Below, one piece after another: positions 16,019 through 24,450 of a stretch of DNA of 34,733 nt. The first letter of the stretch is position 1. Each line of letters starts with the position of its first letter. The translations under genes and the position numbers were made by a program. Source of the DNA: Minisyncoccota bacterium (GTDB lineage Bacteria; Patescibacteriota; Microgenomatia; UBA1400; PJMF01); contig VFLK01000025.1 of the NCBI GenBank assembly GCA_009885085.1, positions 1 through 34,733 on the forward strand, given 5' to 3'. The notes beneath the pieces were generated by a model. It had not been told where the DNA came from. It worked only from the letters and a program-made list of their open reading frames with translations, and ran no database searches.

Positions 16019-16359
16019 CAGCTGCCTACGCTATACAAATAATGATTGCGCTCTGGATTGTTTTACTTACTTTTTGGTTTGAAGGATCTAGTGGTCTGGA
16101 ACATTTTAAATGGATTCTTATTTCATTATTTAGCGGTTCAACAGTGCCATTTGAATTTATGCCTATTTGGTTACAAAATATTTTTAGCTTTCTACCATTT
16201 AAATATCTAAGTTACGTACCTATTCAAGTGATCCAAGGAAAAATGAAACTGCAACTTAACGATTATTTATTTATTTTTTCTACACTTTTAATCATGCTAT
16301 TATTTAGTAATTTCTTATGGAAAAAAGCAAGATATAAATACTCATCTGCCGGAGGATAA
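16006..16359 (+). CDS. ABC-2 exporter permease, 3' part of the frameshifted gene
   Basis: This 117-codon frame is the missing second half of the permease that starts at 15560. It contains IMIALWIVLLTFWFEGSSGLEHFKWILISLFSGSTVPFEFMPIWLQNIFSFLPFKYLSYVPIQVIQG and ends YKYSSAGG. The intact paralogue at 18194 has the same parts in order: LFPLDILPIYLQKIIYFTPFPYLSFVQIQLF and KSYESVG. The nominal TTG start at 16006 is an artefact of the frame break. The GGAGG that codes the last residues also serves as Shine-Dalgarno site for the next gene. Confidence 0.8.
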   Translation: MGLLAAAYAIQIMIALWIVLLTFWFEGSSGLEHFKWILISLFSGSTVPFEFMPIWLQNIFSFLPFKYLSYVPIQVIQGKMKLQLNDYLFIFSTLLIMLLFSNFLWKKARYKYSSAGG

Positions 16360-16367
16360 CACTAATA

Positions 16368-17156
16368 ATGAAAAAATATTGGAAATTATTTTGGACATTT
16401 AGAAGAATTCAACTCATGAAAATGATGGAATATAGAGGTGATTTTTTCTTCTGGTTAATTGTCTCAACAATGTGGACAGCTTTCAACTATTTTTTTTACT
16501 ATCTAATAATTGGGAACAGTAAAACTATTGCTGGCTGGACTTATGATGAAGTTGTCATATTACTTTCATTTTTTACCATGTTGGATGCTTTCACATGGTC
16601 AGTATTTTTTCCAAACATGGTTAATTATACTGAGTCAATTTATCAAGGAACTTTAAGTAATCTTCTTTTATTACCAGTTAACAGTGTGTTCATAATTTTA
16701 ACCAAAGAAGCAACTTACCATAATGTTCCAAGATTTTTTATTGGTCTTACGATACTCATAAGTACAGCTGTTAAGATGCAAATTCAGATATCGATATATC
16801 AAATACTTTTGGCCTCATTTGTCTTCATAATTTCAATTATATTTATCTACAGTGGATGGTTTATATTAGCAACCTTATCATTTTGGGCAGAAAAATTAAC
16901 TAACATTAATGAGGTTATGCCAGGATTTAGAAGTATTTATCAAATGCCAGCCAGAATTTATACTGGACTAACTGGATTTATCATTACTTTCATTGTTCCA
17001 TTAGGTCTCGTTACTACCCTTCCAAGCGAAATAATTTTAAACAGAAACAATACATCAGATATTATATATTTCTTCATCTTTACAATGATTTTTGCATATT
17101 TAACAATTCAATTTTTTAATTATTCTATTAAAAAATACTCAAGTGTTGGAAATTAA
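16368..17156 (+). CDS. ABC-2 exporter permease (COG3694-like), first pair
   Basis: The 262 aa protein has six predicted membrane helices. Its start WKLFWTFRRIQLMKMMEYRGDFFFWLIVSTMWTAFNYFFYYLI and its GTLSNLLLLPVNSVF region match the COG3694 half of DUF990 exporters, and its C-terminus KKYSSVGN is shared by all four permeases here. It starts 8 nt after the first permease, with GGAGG 12 nt before the ATG. It probably forms a heterodimer with the frameshifted first permease and is driven by the ATPase at 17187. Substrate unknown. Confidence 0.85.
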   Translation: MKKYWKLFWTFRRIQLMKMMEYRGDFFFWLIVSTMWTAFNYFFYYLIIGNSKTIAGWTYDEVVILLSFFTMLDAFTWSVFFPNMVNYTESIYQGTLSNLLLLPVNSVFIILTKEATYHNVPRFFIGLTILISTAVKMQIQISIYQILLASFVFIISIIFIYSGWFILATLSFWAEKLTNINEVMPGFRSIYQMPARIYTGLTGFIITFIVPLGLVTTLPSEIILNRNNTSDIIYFFIFTMIFAYLTIQFFNYSIKKYSSVGN

Positions 17157-17158
17157 GG

Positions 17159-17164
17159 TATAAT
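17159..17164 (+). promoter_or_regulatory. TATAAT -10 candidate before the exporter ATPase gene
   Basis: A perfect TATAAT lies 2 nt after the stop codon of the preceding permease. No convincing -35. It could let the ATPase and second permease pair be expressed apart from the damaged first pair. Confidence 0.35.
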
Positions 17165-17186
17165 CAAATATAGCTTGAAAGGCACA

Positions 17187-18194
17187 ATGAATTCCACAAA
17201 AAATAACAAAAAAATCACTATCAAAGTTAGTAACTTGAAAAAGTATTTTAAAGTTTATAAAAAAGAACCCGGGCTTTTGGGTTCTATCAAATCTCTTTGG
17301 AAACGAAGTTACGAAACTGTAAAGGCAGTTGATGATGTTAGTTTTGAGATAACTGAAGGAGAAATCGTGGGTTTCATAGGTCAAAATGGAGCAGGAAAAA
17401 CTACAACTTTAAAAATGCTTTCAGGACTCTTGTACCCAACAGAAGGAGAAACTTCGGTTTTAGGATTTAACCCTTGGGATAGAAAAACAGAATTTCAAAA
17501 ACAATTTGCATTAGTGATGGGACAGAAAAACCAACTTTGGTGGGATTTACCAGCAATCGAATCCTTTCATCTAAATAAAGCAATTTATGAAATTCCTGAC
17601 AAAGTTTTTGATGAAACTCTTTCAAAACTATCAAAAATTTTAGATGTTGAAGATATTCTAAGAATTCAAGTGAGAAAATTATCATTGGGTCAAAGAATGA
17701 AGTGCGAAATTATTGCTGCTTTGCTTCACAACCCTAAGGTTTTATTTTTAGATGAACCAACTATAGGTTTGGATGTCGTAATGCAAAAAACCTTAAGAGA
17801 TTTTATTAAGACTTACAATAAAGAATTTGGAGCCACAATTATTTTAACAAGTCACTACATGGGGGATGTAAAAGAATTATGTGAAAGAGTCATCATGATA
17901 GATAAAGGACATAAAATTTATGATGGTAATTTGGCAGACATTATCAACAAATATGCCAGAAATAAAATTCTTTCGCTTACACTAGAAAATTCAGTATTAA
18001 GAAAAGATTTAGAACAATTTGGCAAAGTAAAATCATTTAAAAATAACCAAGCTACATTAATAGTGCCTAGAAAAGAAGCAACAAAAATTGCTTCAAAAAT
18101 TCTGAATCAATTTAAGGTAAATGACCTAAATATTGAAGAAGTGCCAATAGAAGTGGTAATCAGAGAAATCTTTGGCGATAAAAAAATTCATTAA
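17187..18194 (+). CDS. ABC exporter ATP-binding protein (COG4586 type)
   Basis: I start at the ATG at 17187 with AAAGGC 6 nt before it (335 aa), rather than the TTG at 17175. The ATPase has GQNGAGKTTTLKMLSGLLYPTEGE (Walker A), FALVMGQKNQLWWDLPAIESF, a hallmark of COG4586, signature LSLGQRMKCEIIAALLHNPKVLFLDEPTIGLDVVMQKTL (Walker B), and TSHYMGD (switch His). It is the only ATPase beside four permeases, so it should serve both pairs. The stop TAA overlaps the ATG of the next permease by 1 nt. Relatives are uncharacterised exporters. Confidence 0.93.
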   Translation: MNSTKNNKKITIKVSNLKKYFKVYKKEPGLLGSIKSLWKRSYETVKAVDDVSFEITEGEIVGFIGQNGAGKTTTLKMLSGLLYPTEGETSVLGFNPWDRKTEFQKQFALVMGQKNQLWWDLPAIESFHLNKAIYEIPDKVFDETLSKLSKILDVEDILRIQVRKLSLGQRMKCEIIAALLHNPKVLFLDEPTIGLDVVMQKTLRDFIKTYNKEFGATIILTSHYMGDVKELCERVIMIDKGHKIYDGNLADIINKYARNKILSLTLENSVLRKDLEQFGKVKSFKNNQATLIVPRKEATKIASKILNQFKVNDLNIEEVPIEVVIREIFGDKKIH

Positions 18195-18985
18195 TGACTA
18201 AATATTTAACACTTCTTAAAATTACCTGGCAAAACGGTCTAGTATATAGATTAAGTCTATTCACATGGCGACTTAGATCGTTCTTATCCAGCTTAATGTC
18301 CCTTACGGTGTGGACAGTGATTTTTACTTCAAACAACGGTGCTTTTGGCTACTCTAAAGAGAGCATGATCACTTATATATTTTTAGTTGCATTTTTACAA
18401 AGTTTAATCATTTCGTCATCATTAAATGGATTGGCAGGCAGATTATATTCTGGGGAGATTAGTAACTATTTATTAAAACCAATTAATCTTTTTGGATATT
18501 TTGCTATTCAAGAAGTTGCGGACAAATTTAAAAACATTCTTTTCTTAATCTTGGAATCTTACTTTTTATTTTTAATTTTCAAACCAATTATAATATTTCC
18601 CGATTATAAAATATTGTTATTATTTGTTGTGTGGTCATTTGGAGGGTTAATTTTAAATTTCATTATATCGCTTCTTTTCGGAAGCATGGGATTCTGGAGT
18701 CCACAAGCGTGGGGACCTAAATTTATATTTTTTATGATGATAGAATTTACTGCAGGAAAACTCTTTCCATTGGACATTTTACCCATCTATTTGCAAAAAA
18801 TTATTTACTTTACTCCCTTTCCATATTTATCATTTGTTCAAATTCAGTTATTTTTAGAAAGATTAAATTCCCAAGAAATTATCAAACATTCGATCGTACT
18901 TACTCTGTGGATATTAATATTGGGATTATTAACTCATAAGATATGGACAAAAGGCTTAAAATCATATGAATCAGTTGGCATCTAA
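18194..18985 (+). CDS. ABC-2 exporter permease (COG4587-like), second pair
   Basis: The 263 aa multi-pass protein resembles the frameshifted gene at 15560. Shared points are the basic start (MTKYLTLLKITWQNGLVYRLSLFTWRLRSFLSSL), the SGEISNYLLKPINLFGY region, LFPLDILPIYLQKIIYFTPFPYLSF, and the end KSYESVGI. It is intact. The gene is translationally coupled to the ATPase (1-nt overlap) and followed after 6 nt by its likely partner. Confidence 0.87.
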   Translation: MTKYLTLLKITWQNGLVYRLSLFTWRLRSFLSSLMSLTVWTVIFTSNNGAFGYSKESMITYIFLVAFLQSLIISSSLNGLAGRLYSGEISNYLLKPINLFGYFAIQEVADKFKNILFLILESYFLFLIFKPIIIFPDYKILLLFVVWSFGGLILNFIISLLFGSMGFWSPQAWGPKFIFFMMIEFTAGKLFPLDILPIYLQKIIYFTPFPYLSFVQIQLFLERLNSQEIIKHSIVLTLWILILGLLTHKIWTKGLKSYESVGI

Positions 18986-18991
18986 ATATAT

Positions 18992-19783
18992 ATGAGACTA
19001 AAAACTTACTTTAACGTTTGGAAAATATTTGGTTTAAACTCCCTCCAAGAAACTCTTGTAAATAGAGGCTCTAATATTCTATTTATGATAGGAAAAATAC
19101 TACGATTTTCATTCTCATTAATTTTTTTATTTTTAATTAAAAATAATGTTAATAGTTTTGCTGGATATACTTCAGATCAGATGATTGTTTTTTTTCTAAC
19201 ATATCAATTTATAGATTTAATTAGTCAAATTTTTTTCAGGGGTACTTATATATTTAGTAATGAAGTTCGTTCAGGGTCCTTTGATGCATATTTAACTAAA
19301 CCAATAAGTCCATTGTTTAGAGCCTTAACCGGCAAGCCTGACATAAATGATACAATCTTTATGATTCCTTCATTAGCAGTTAGTTTTTACATTTTTAGTA
19401 ATCTTAATATCTCTGTCACTTGGATTTCGCTAGTATGGTATTTAATTCTTGTGGCAAATGGTTTACTAATCATTACTGCCATAAATATCCTAATTTTATC
19501 TATTGGCATTCTTACAACTGAAACTGAAGGAATAATTTGGATTTATCGTGATTTAAGTTCAATGGGAAGATTTCCAATTGGCATGTACATGCAACCACTT
19601 AAATTTATTCTTTTCTTTATTATTCCAATTGGCATGATGATCACAATTCCTACAGAAGTTTTGCTAGGAGTCAAACCTTCATTCAGCATTTTTTTAACTA
19701 TTGTAGTAGGAATAGGCAGTTTTATTGCTAGTTTAAAATTTTGGGACTGGTCTCTTAAAAAATATTCAGGAGTAGGAAGCTAA
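18992..19783 (+). CDS. ABC-2 exporter permease (COG3694-like), second pair
   Basis: The 263 aa multi-pass protein resembles the gene at 16368. It has GYTSDQMIVFFLTYQFIDLISQIFFRGTYIFSNEVRSGSFDAYLTKPISPLFRAL, then further helices and the C-terminal LKKYSGVGS. It completes the second permease pair. It is convergent with the Nudix gene, and the two coding ends overlap by 4 nt with no hairpin terminator between them. Confidence 0.87.
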   Translation: MRLKTYFNVWKIFGLNSLQETLVNRGSNILFMIGKILRFSFSLIFLFLIKNNVNSFAGYTSDQMIVFFLTYQFIDLISQIFFRGTYIFSNEVRSGSFDAYLTKPISPLFRALTGKPDINDTIFMIPSLAVSFYIFSNLNISVTWISLVWYLILVANGLLIITAINILILSIGILTTETEGIIWIYRDLSSMGRFPIGMYMQPLKFILFFIIPIGMMITIPTEVLLGVKPSFSIFLTIVVGIGSFIASLKFWDWSLKKYSGVGS

Positions 19784-20256
19784 ATAAGTTTAAGTACCTT
19801 TTTCAAATCCACGGAACTATAGATTTTGACGTCATTAAATTTATTCAAATCAACCCATTCTGCTTTCCCTACATATTTTTGTTCTTGCTCATCTAAAAAT
19901 TGTGTAGACAATTCTCCACCAATAATTTTACACATGTGAAATATTTGAATTGAATGTACAAAACTGCCATTAAATGGAAGCTTGAAAAAAGAATTATCAC
20001 AATGAAGCAATTTTCCTACTTCCACCTTTAACCCAGTTTCTTCTTTTACTTCTCTAATTAAAGCATCTGCTGTAGACTCTCCTAATTCAATAGCGCCTCC
20101 TGGAAAATCGTACCCTTCCCATTGCTTAGAAAGTAAAATCTTACCATCCTGAATAATCACTCCATAAACAGCTGGTCTAAAACTCAAATCATCGCTAGAT
20201 ACTTGATATTTTTTATCATGAATATCGTCGCATGTTACCATTCTTTTTAGATTCAT
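19780..20256 (-). CDS. Nudix hydrolase
   Basis: The 158 aa protein has a full Nudix box GGAIELGESTADALIREVKEETGL, matching GX5EX7REUXEEXGU, preceded by YGVIIQDGKILLSKQWEGYDFPGG. Family members split nucleoside diphosphates linked to another group, using Mg2+. The substrate cannot be told. The ATG overlaps the TGA of the upstream HIT gene in a 4-nt ATGA, so both are co-translated and perhaps act on related nucleotides. Confidence 0.93.
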   Translation of the reverse strand: MNLKRMVTCDDIHDKKYQVSSDDLSFRPAVYGVIIQDGKILLSKQWEGYDFPGGAIELGESTADALIREVKEETGLKVEVGKLLHCDNSFFKLPFNGSFVHSIQIFHMCKIIGGELSTQFLDEQEQKYVGKAEWVDLNKFNDVKIYSSVDLKKVLKLI

Positions 20257-20759
20257 AAAGATTCTTTAACTCCCCTGTATTTTTCTGAATCAAGCAATTT
20301 TTCTATCTCAATTTTTATATCTCGGCAATCATCTTGTGAATAAGGTTGAAAGCTTTCGTAATATTCAGGAAAATCTCCAACAAATGGAAAGACAAGAGCG
20401 TTTGGAAATGCTTGAAATCTTAAATCGCCAGCTGGATGCTTTTCATTTCCAGATCTAACATATAAGTGAACATGCATGTGGGGTTCAGATTTTACACTTG
20501 GAAAATAAGGCCAATTGCCATTGTCCTGATAATTAATTCTAATTACGTCAATTCCTTTGTTTTTCATGACGTTTGTAATTGCTTCACCAGCCACCTTCAC
20601 TAGTTTCATCATGTCAACGTATAAATCTAAAGGCATCTGAGTTCTATCTGTATAAGAAACCTTGGGAAATATCTTTGCATGGCCGCCATTATTTCTATCA
20701 TGATGTGGACTATCATGACCAACAACTAAAAATTTAGATGTTTCAATTATTAATGGCAT
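20253..20759 (-). CDS. HIT family protein
   Basis: The 168 aa protein carries the histidine triad EPHMHVHLYV (His94, His96, His98), the active site of HIT nucleotide hydrolases and transferases, with an upstream region FLVVGHDSPHHDRNNGGHAKIFPK. It ends in TGA. The partner gene downstream codes a Nudix hydrolase, suggesting a two-gene nucleotide-processing unit. The many extra histidines near the N-terminus (GHDSPHHD) are unusual and could bind metal. Confidence 0.85.
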   Translation of the reverse strand: MPLIIETSKFLVVGHDSPHHDRNNGGHAKIFPKVSYTDRTQMPLDLYVDMMKLVKVAGEAITNVMKNKGIDVIRINYQDNGNWPYFPSVKSEPHMHVHLYVRSGNEKHPAGDLRFQAFPNALVFPFVGDFPEYYESFQPYSQDDCRDIKIEIEKLLDSEKYRGVKESL

Positions 20760-20783
20760 AAGTATTTATTAAATATATAGAAA

Positions 20784-20789
20784 ATTATA
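20784..20789 (-). promoter_or_regulatory. TATAAT -10 candidate for the HIT-Nudix pair
   Basis: On the minus strand TATAAT lies 24 nt before the HIT ATG. The -35 is weak (TATCAA at 17 bp). The sequence AAGGAGG between them is within the promoter, not a ribosome site. Confidence 0.4.
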
Positions 20790-20815
20790 ACAGAGCCTCC
20801 TTATAGTTGATAACT

Positions 20816-20844
20816 AAAAAGCCCCCGATTTCTCGAGGGCTTTT
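20816..20844 (-). terminator. Terminator of the ribosomal superoperon, possibly bidirectional
   Basis: AAAAGCCC pairs with GGGCTTTT around an inner CGA/TCG stem with one mismatch. The minus-strand copy ends in a T5 tract, as needed after rpsI. The plus strand also ends in TTTT, though no plus-strand gene feeds into it. Confidence 0.85.
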
Positions 20845-20894
20845 CTAATTCTATGTTATTTTGGCCAGAATTTTTCCGACAATAACTGCAAAGT

Positions 20895-21410
20895 TTAACG
20901 CTTTGGAGATTGTCTCTTTCTTCTTGCTTTACCACCCATACCAATTTTTCTAGTTTCTTTCATTCTATCATCTCTAGTAATTAGTCCTGCTGGTTTAAGT
21001 AATAGTCTGAATGATTCATCGTATTTAACTAAAGCTCTAGAAATACCATGAACAACTGCATCTAATTGTGAAGAAGAACCAGATCCTGAAACTCTAGCAA
21101 CAACTGAGAATTTTCCTTTTGTGCCAGTTAATTCAAATGGATTGTTGTATCGTAATACTGCGTCATTGATTGTATCAAAATATTTGCCTATAACCTTGTC
21201 ATTTACTATAAAATCGCCTTCTGACTCATAAAGCCTAACTCTAGCAGTTGCGACTTTTCTTCGACCAACAGCTTCGTAGTACTTTCCAGTTGGAACTGTT
21301 AAGTTGGTAGAAGCATCAGACTCCACTTTTCTCATAAGCTTTTTAATTGGCTGAGTTTTTTTAACAATTTTTTTGATTACTTTTTTCTTTTTATTTAATT
21401 TTAATGCCAT
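20895..21410 (-). CDS. rpsI: 30S ribosomal protein S9 (uS9) with basic N-terminal extension
   Basis: The 171 aa protein has the S9 core YYEAVGRRKVATARVRLYESEGDFIVNDK through KPAGLITRDDRMKETRKIGMGGKARRKRQSPKR. The end SPKR replaces the usual FSKR tail that reaches the P-site tRNA. The first ~42 residues, rich in Lys, are extra compared with ~130 aa homologues. It is the last gene of the superoperon, 6 nt after rplM, followed by the terminator at 20816. Confidence 0.97.
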   Translation of the reverse strand: MALKLNKKKKVIKKIVKKTQPIKKLMRKVESDASTNLTVPTGKYYEAVGRRKVATARVRLYESEGDFIVNDKVIGKYFDTINDAVLRYNNPFELTGTKGKFSVVARVSGSGSSSQLDAVVHGISRALVKYDESFRLLLKPAGLITRDDRMKETRKIGMGGKARRKRQSPKR

Positions 21411-21416
21411 AGCTGG

Positions 21417-21836
21417 TTATGCTCCTAATTGACTTTCGTGATTATGATCTGGACCTGCGTAAACTTTCAAACGAGCCATTCTTAGACTTTGAAGTTTGTT
21501 TTTTGGTAACATATTTTTAACAGCGTTCTCAATAATTCTTTCAGGAAATTGAGCCCTAACTTTAGCTAAATTTCTTTCCTTAAAACCACCTGGAAAGCCA
21601 GAGTGTCGATAATATTTTTTATCTTCTTCTTTATTTCCAGTTACAGCAACTAGTTCGGCATTTATAACAACAACGTAATCACCTGCATCAATGTGTGGAG
21701 TATATTCTTTTTTGCCTTTTCCAATAAGTTTAGTTGCAATATCAGTACAAATACGACCTAAAACTTTATCCTTAGCATCAACGAGATGCCATTCTCTTTT
21801 AATTTCACTAGATTTTTGTGTGTATGTTTTTTGCAT
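21417..21836 (-). CDS. rplM: 50S ribosomal protein L13 (uL13)
   Basis: The 139 aa protein has [58 protein letters not shown] and [24 protein letters not shown], the three conserved blocks of L13, an early assembly protein of the large subunit. The rplQ-rplM-rpsI order is normal; truA, often between rplQ and rplM, is absent. Confidence 0.97.
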   Translation of the reverse strand: MQKTYTQKSSEIKREWHLVDAKDKVLGRICTDIATKLIGKGKKEYTPHIDAGDYVVVINAELVAVTGNKEEDKKYYRHSGFPGGFKERNLAKVRAQFPERIIENAVKNMLPKNKLQSLRMARLKVYAGPDHNHESQLGA

Positions 21837-21839
21837 TAT

Positions 21840-22385
21840 CTATTTTGTTTCTTTCTCAGCTTTTTTCTTTGTTGCGGTTGCTTTCTTAGCTGGAGCTTTC
21901 TTTGCTTCTACTTTTTTTTCATCAGCTTTCTTAGCGACAACCTTTTTTGCATCAACTTTTTTAGCAACTGCTTTTTTTGCTACTTTTTCGGCTGATGTTT
22001 TCTCAGCTTTCAAAGTTCCCATTCTTGATGGCATTTTAGTTAAAGAAAGTTTTGATAACTTTGTGTTATCTCCTCTTCTTAAACCAGCATCTTCAATAGT
22101 TGTAAAGCCAGAAGTCTTATCAGAAAACTCAGGAGCAATTCTATCTACTAAAGAATTGACAACATCTCTTCTGCCAAAAAATTTGTGTAAGAGTCTTCTT
22201 GTTGCAATAGTATCAACTTTTGCATTCGAAATGATCTTATCAGCAATTTTCTTAATTTCCTTAGCTTTGCTTTCTGTAGTCACGATGTGACCATGCTCAA
22301 CTAAAGAACGTACTAGACCTTTAAACAATGCTTTTCTAGCTTTGCTATCTCTATTAAAATGCTTAATTTTTACTCTATGTCTCAT
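21840..22385 (-). CDS. rplQ: 50S ribosomal protein L17 (bL17) with Lys/Ala-rich tail
   Basis: The core MRHRVKIKHFNRDSKARKALFKGLVRSLVEHGHIVTTESKAKEIKKIADKII is typical L17, which lies near the peptide exit tunnel. After about residue 115 comes a tail of ~65 residues with repeated AKK units (KKVDAKKVVAKKADEKKVEAKK), histone-H1-like and absent from ordinary L17. Antisense ORFs here on the plus strand are shadows of that tail. The start lies 4 nt after the rpoA stop. Confidence 0.97.
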   Translation of the reverse strand: MRHRVKIKHFNRDSKARKALFKGLVRSLVEHGHIVTTESKAKEIKKIADKIISNAKVDTIATRRLLHKFFGRRDVVNSLVDRIAPEFSDKTSGFTTIEDAGLRRGDNTKLSKLSLTKMPSRMGTLKAEKTSAEKVAKKAVAKKVDAKKVVAKKADEKKVEAKKAPAKKATATKKKAEKETK

Positions 22386-22389
22386 TGTA

Positions 22390-23325
22390 TTACTCTCCCA
22401 AGTTTACGCCTTTTTTTTGTAATGCTGCATCGATCAGTACGACACTTTTTCCACCTAAATTCTTAACTTTAGAAACTACTTCTTTTGGTGCACCAGTTAG
22501 ATCTCCGACTGTTTTAAAACCACCTTTTCTAAGAGCATTTGCGATTCTTGTTGGCAAATCTAATTCTTCGACTGTTAATCTTAATGTTTCTGCTTCTTCT
22601 GGTGATAATGAAATTTCTGGTTCGACTACTTCTGGTACAACTGGGTTAAATACTTGACCAAATTGTTTTGTTAAAATTTCTGCTGCTAATTTAACTGCAT
22701 CAATTGGTGAAATTGAACCATCAGTTTGGACACTCATTATTAATTTATCAAAATCAGTAATTCTTCCAACACGTGTTTGTTCAACTTTGTATGAAACTTT
22801 AACAACTGGTGAAAATAAAGCATCTAGAACTATATCGCCTATGGAATCTGCTGATTTTTCGTCTGCAACTACATAGCCAATTCCTGACTCAACTCTCATT
22901 TCCATCTGAATACTCTTGCCTTTTGCGATAGTACAGATTGGTAAGTCTTTATTTATGATTTCAAATCCCGCTTCACACTCAATATCCCCTGCAGTTACTT
23001 CTTTTGGACCTTTTGCTGAAAGCTTTAGTAATCCAGTTTCATGTGTAGATGCAAAGACTTTGATTTGTTTGATATTTAAAGCCATTTCCAATACATCTTC
23101 TTTTAATCCATCGATTGTTGAAAATTGATGATCTGCACCCTCAACTCTAAATTGAGTAATAGCTGTACCTGGCAAAGATGACAAAAGCACTCTTCTTAAA
23201 GCGTTTCCAATTGTATGACCATAGCCATTCTCTAATGGTTCGATAACAATCGTAGCTGATGTAGCACTAGAATCTTTCTCTTCTACTTGAAAAGTTGGAT
23301 TCATTCCTGTGATTAAGTTGTTCAT
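22390..23325 (-). CDS. rpoA: DNA-directed RNA polymerase subunit alpha
   Basis: I start at ATG 23325 (311 aa) because AAAGGAG sits 6 nt before it; the track start at 23352 adds nine residues that include the SD itself. The N-terminal domain has GYGHTIGNALRRVLLSSLPGTAITQFRVEGADHQFSTIDGLKEDV (assembly with beta). The C-terminal domain has LDLPTRIANALRKGGFKTVGDLTGAPKEVVSKVKNLGGKSVVLIDAAL (binding to UP elements and regulators). It lies after rpsD in the usual alpha operon order. Confidence 0.97.
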   Translation of the reverse strand: MNNLITGMNPTFQVEEKDSSATSATIVIEPLENGYGHTIGNALRRVLLSSLPGTAITQFRVEGADHQFSTIDGLKEDVLEMALNIKQIKVFASTHETGLLKLSAKGPKEVTAGDIECEAGFEIINKDLPICTIAKGKSIQMEMRVESGIGYVVADEKSADSIGDIVLDALFSPVVKVSYKVEQTRVGRITDFDKLIMSVQTDGSISPIDAVKLAAEILTKQFGQVFNPVVPEVVEPEISLSPEEAETLRLTVEELDLPTRIANALRKGGFKTVGDLTGAPKEVVSKVKNLGGKSVVLIDAALQKKGVNLGE

Positions 23326-23404
23326 ATTTTTCTCCTTTGTTTCTTCTCCCATTTGAACTTTAGTTCATTTGGAATCTGTTTCTAGATTTTAATTAATAAT
23401 ATTT

Positions 23405-24010
23405 TTATCTACTGTAGTACTCAACAATTAATTGTTCTTCAATTGATTCTGTTACGTCTGTTCTCTCAGGCAATCTTGATACCTTAGCGACAGCACCTTT
23501 TTGTTCTAGCCAAGTAACTTTGCTCGAATTTTCTTTTATAGCTTCTGAAACCAAAGGTATTTTCATTCCTTTTGAGGTCAAGGAAATAATGTCATTTACT
23601 TTAACCTTGTAAGAAGGAACATCCATTTTTCTGCCATTTATTCTTACATGTGCATGAGAAGCTAACTGTCTTGCAGCTGCTCTTGTGCCAGTCCAACCTA
23701 ATCTATAAATGGTATTGTCTAATCTTCTTTCAAGCAAACTCAAAAGAGCGGCACCAGTTGCTGTTGGATTCTTACTAGCTTCGGTATAAAGCTTTCTAAG
23801 TTGCTTTTCCAAAATACCATAAATATACTTAACTTTTTGTTTCTCATTAAGTTGAGCTCCAAAATCAGAAGTTTTTCTTCTTGATTTAGCACCATGTTGA
23901 CCTGGCTTAGAAGTCAAACGTTTTGCAACTTTAAGAGCATTGGTCTTAAGACCTAAGTCTTCACCAATCTTTCTTGCTAATTTATTTTTTGGTCCAATGT
24001 ATCGTGCCAT
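23405..24010 (-). CDS. rpsD: 30S ribosomal protein S4 (uS4), zinc-free form
   Basis: The 201 aa protein has the S4 core GQHGAKSRRKTSDFGAQLNEKQKVKYIYGILEKQLRKLY and the S4 RNA-binding domain LERRLDNTIYRLGWTGTRAAARQLASHAHVRINGRKMDVPSYKVKVND. The N-terminus lacks the cysteine cluster of zinc-binding S4. S4 starts small-subunit assembly and in E. coli represses its own operon. Its leader carries a CCCT..AGGG mini-hairpin over the ribosome site. Confidence 0.97.
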   Translation of the reverse strand: MARYIGPKNKLARKIGEDLGLKTNALKVAKRLTSKPGQHGAKSRRKTSDFGAQLNEKQKVKYIYGILEKQLRKLYTEASKNPTATGAALLSLLERRLDNTIYRLGWTGTRAAARQLASHAHVRINGRKMDVPSYKVKVNDIISLTSKGMKIPLVSEAIKENSSKVTWLEQKGAVAKVSRLPERTDVTESIEEQLIVEYYSR

Positions 24011-24020
24011 ATTACTTGTG

Positions 24021-24031
24021 CCCCTTAGGGT
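24021..24031 (-). promoter_or_regulatory. CCCT..AGGG mini-hairpin over the rpsD Shine-Dalgarno site
   Basis: On the mRNA, ACCCTAAGGGGCACAAGTAAT precedes the ATG. CCCT can pair with the AGGGG that would bind the ribosome. It is one of a set of near-identical leaders in this operon. Confidence 0.5.
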
Positions 24032-24037
24032 ATGTTC

Positions 24038-24445
24038 TTACTTGTTATGTTTTTGTTTTCTTGGTCTAGTTCCGTTATGAGGATCTGGTGTCATATCAGC
24101 AATCATGTTGACTCTAATACCTTGAGCTCTCAAAACTCTTAATGTGACGTCTCTTCCTGGACCTGGTCCTTTAATAAACACATCTACTGTATTCATTCCA
24201 AATGCCCTTGCCTTATTTACAGCATTTTCAACTGTAATGGTGGCAGCATATGGTGTTGATTTTCTTGATCCTGAAAAACCTGCTTCACCTGCTGTTGACC
24301 AGCAGATAACGTTTCCTACATCATCTGTAACACTCACCATTGTAGTGTTAAATGTAGCGGTAACATATATTCTGCCTTTTGGAACAGCTTTGGTTACCTT
24401 TTTTGTTTGTTTAGTTGTAGTTGTGTTCTTTCTTGCTTGAGCCAT
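24038..24445 (-). CDS. rpsK: 30S ribosomal protein S11 (uS11)
   Basis: The 135 aa protein has GRIYVTATFNTTMVSVTDDVGNVICWSTAGEAGFSGSRKSTPYAATITVE and VDVFIKGPGPGRDVTLRVLRAQGIRVNMIADMTPDPHNGTRPRKQKHNK, as in S11 of the platform of the small subunit. The tail HNGTRPRKQK differs from the usual HNGCRPPKRR. It starts 5 nt after rpsM. Confidence 0.97.
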   Translation of the reverse strand: MAQARKNTTTTKQTKKVTKAVPKGRIYVTATFNTTMVSVTDDVGNVICWSTAGEAGFSGSRKSTPYAATITVENAVNKARAFGMNTVDVFIKGPGPGRDVTLRVLRAQGIRVNMIADMTPDPHNGTRPRKQKHNK

Positions 24446-24450
24446 GATAA

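Noticed and set aside
21691-22290. 199-codon plus-strand ORF
   Set aside because: It lies antisense to rplM and rplQ and exists because the Lys/Ala-rich tail reads as Phe/Ala-rich codons on the other strand; no start site or family is seen.
24144-24440. 98-codon plus-strand ORF
   Set aside because: Antisense to rpsK, whose conservation fully explains the open frame.
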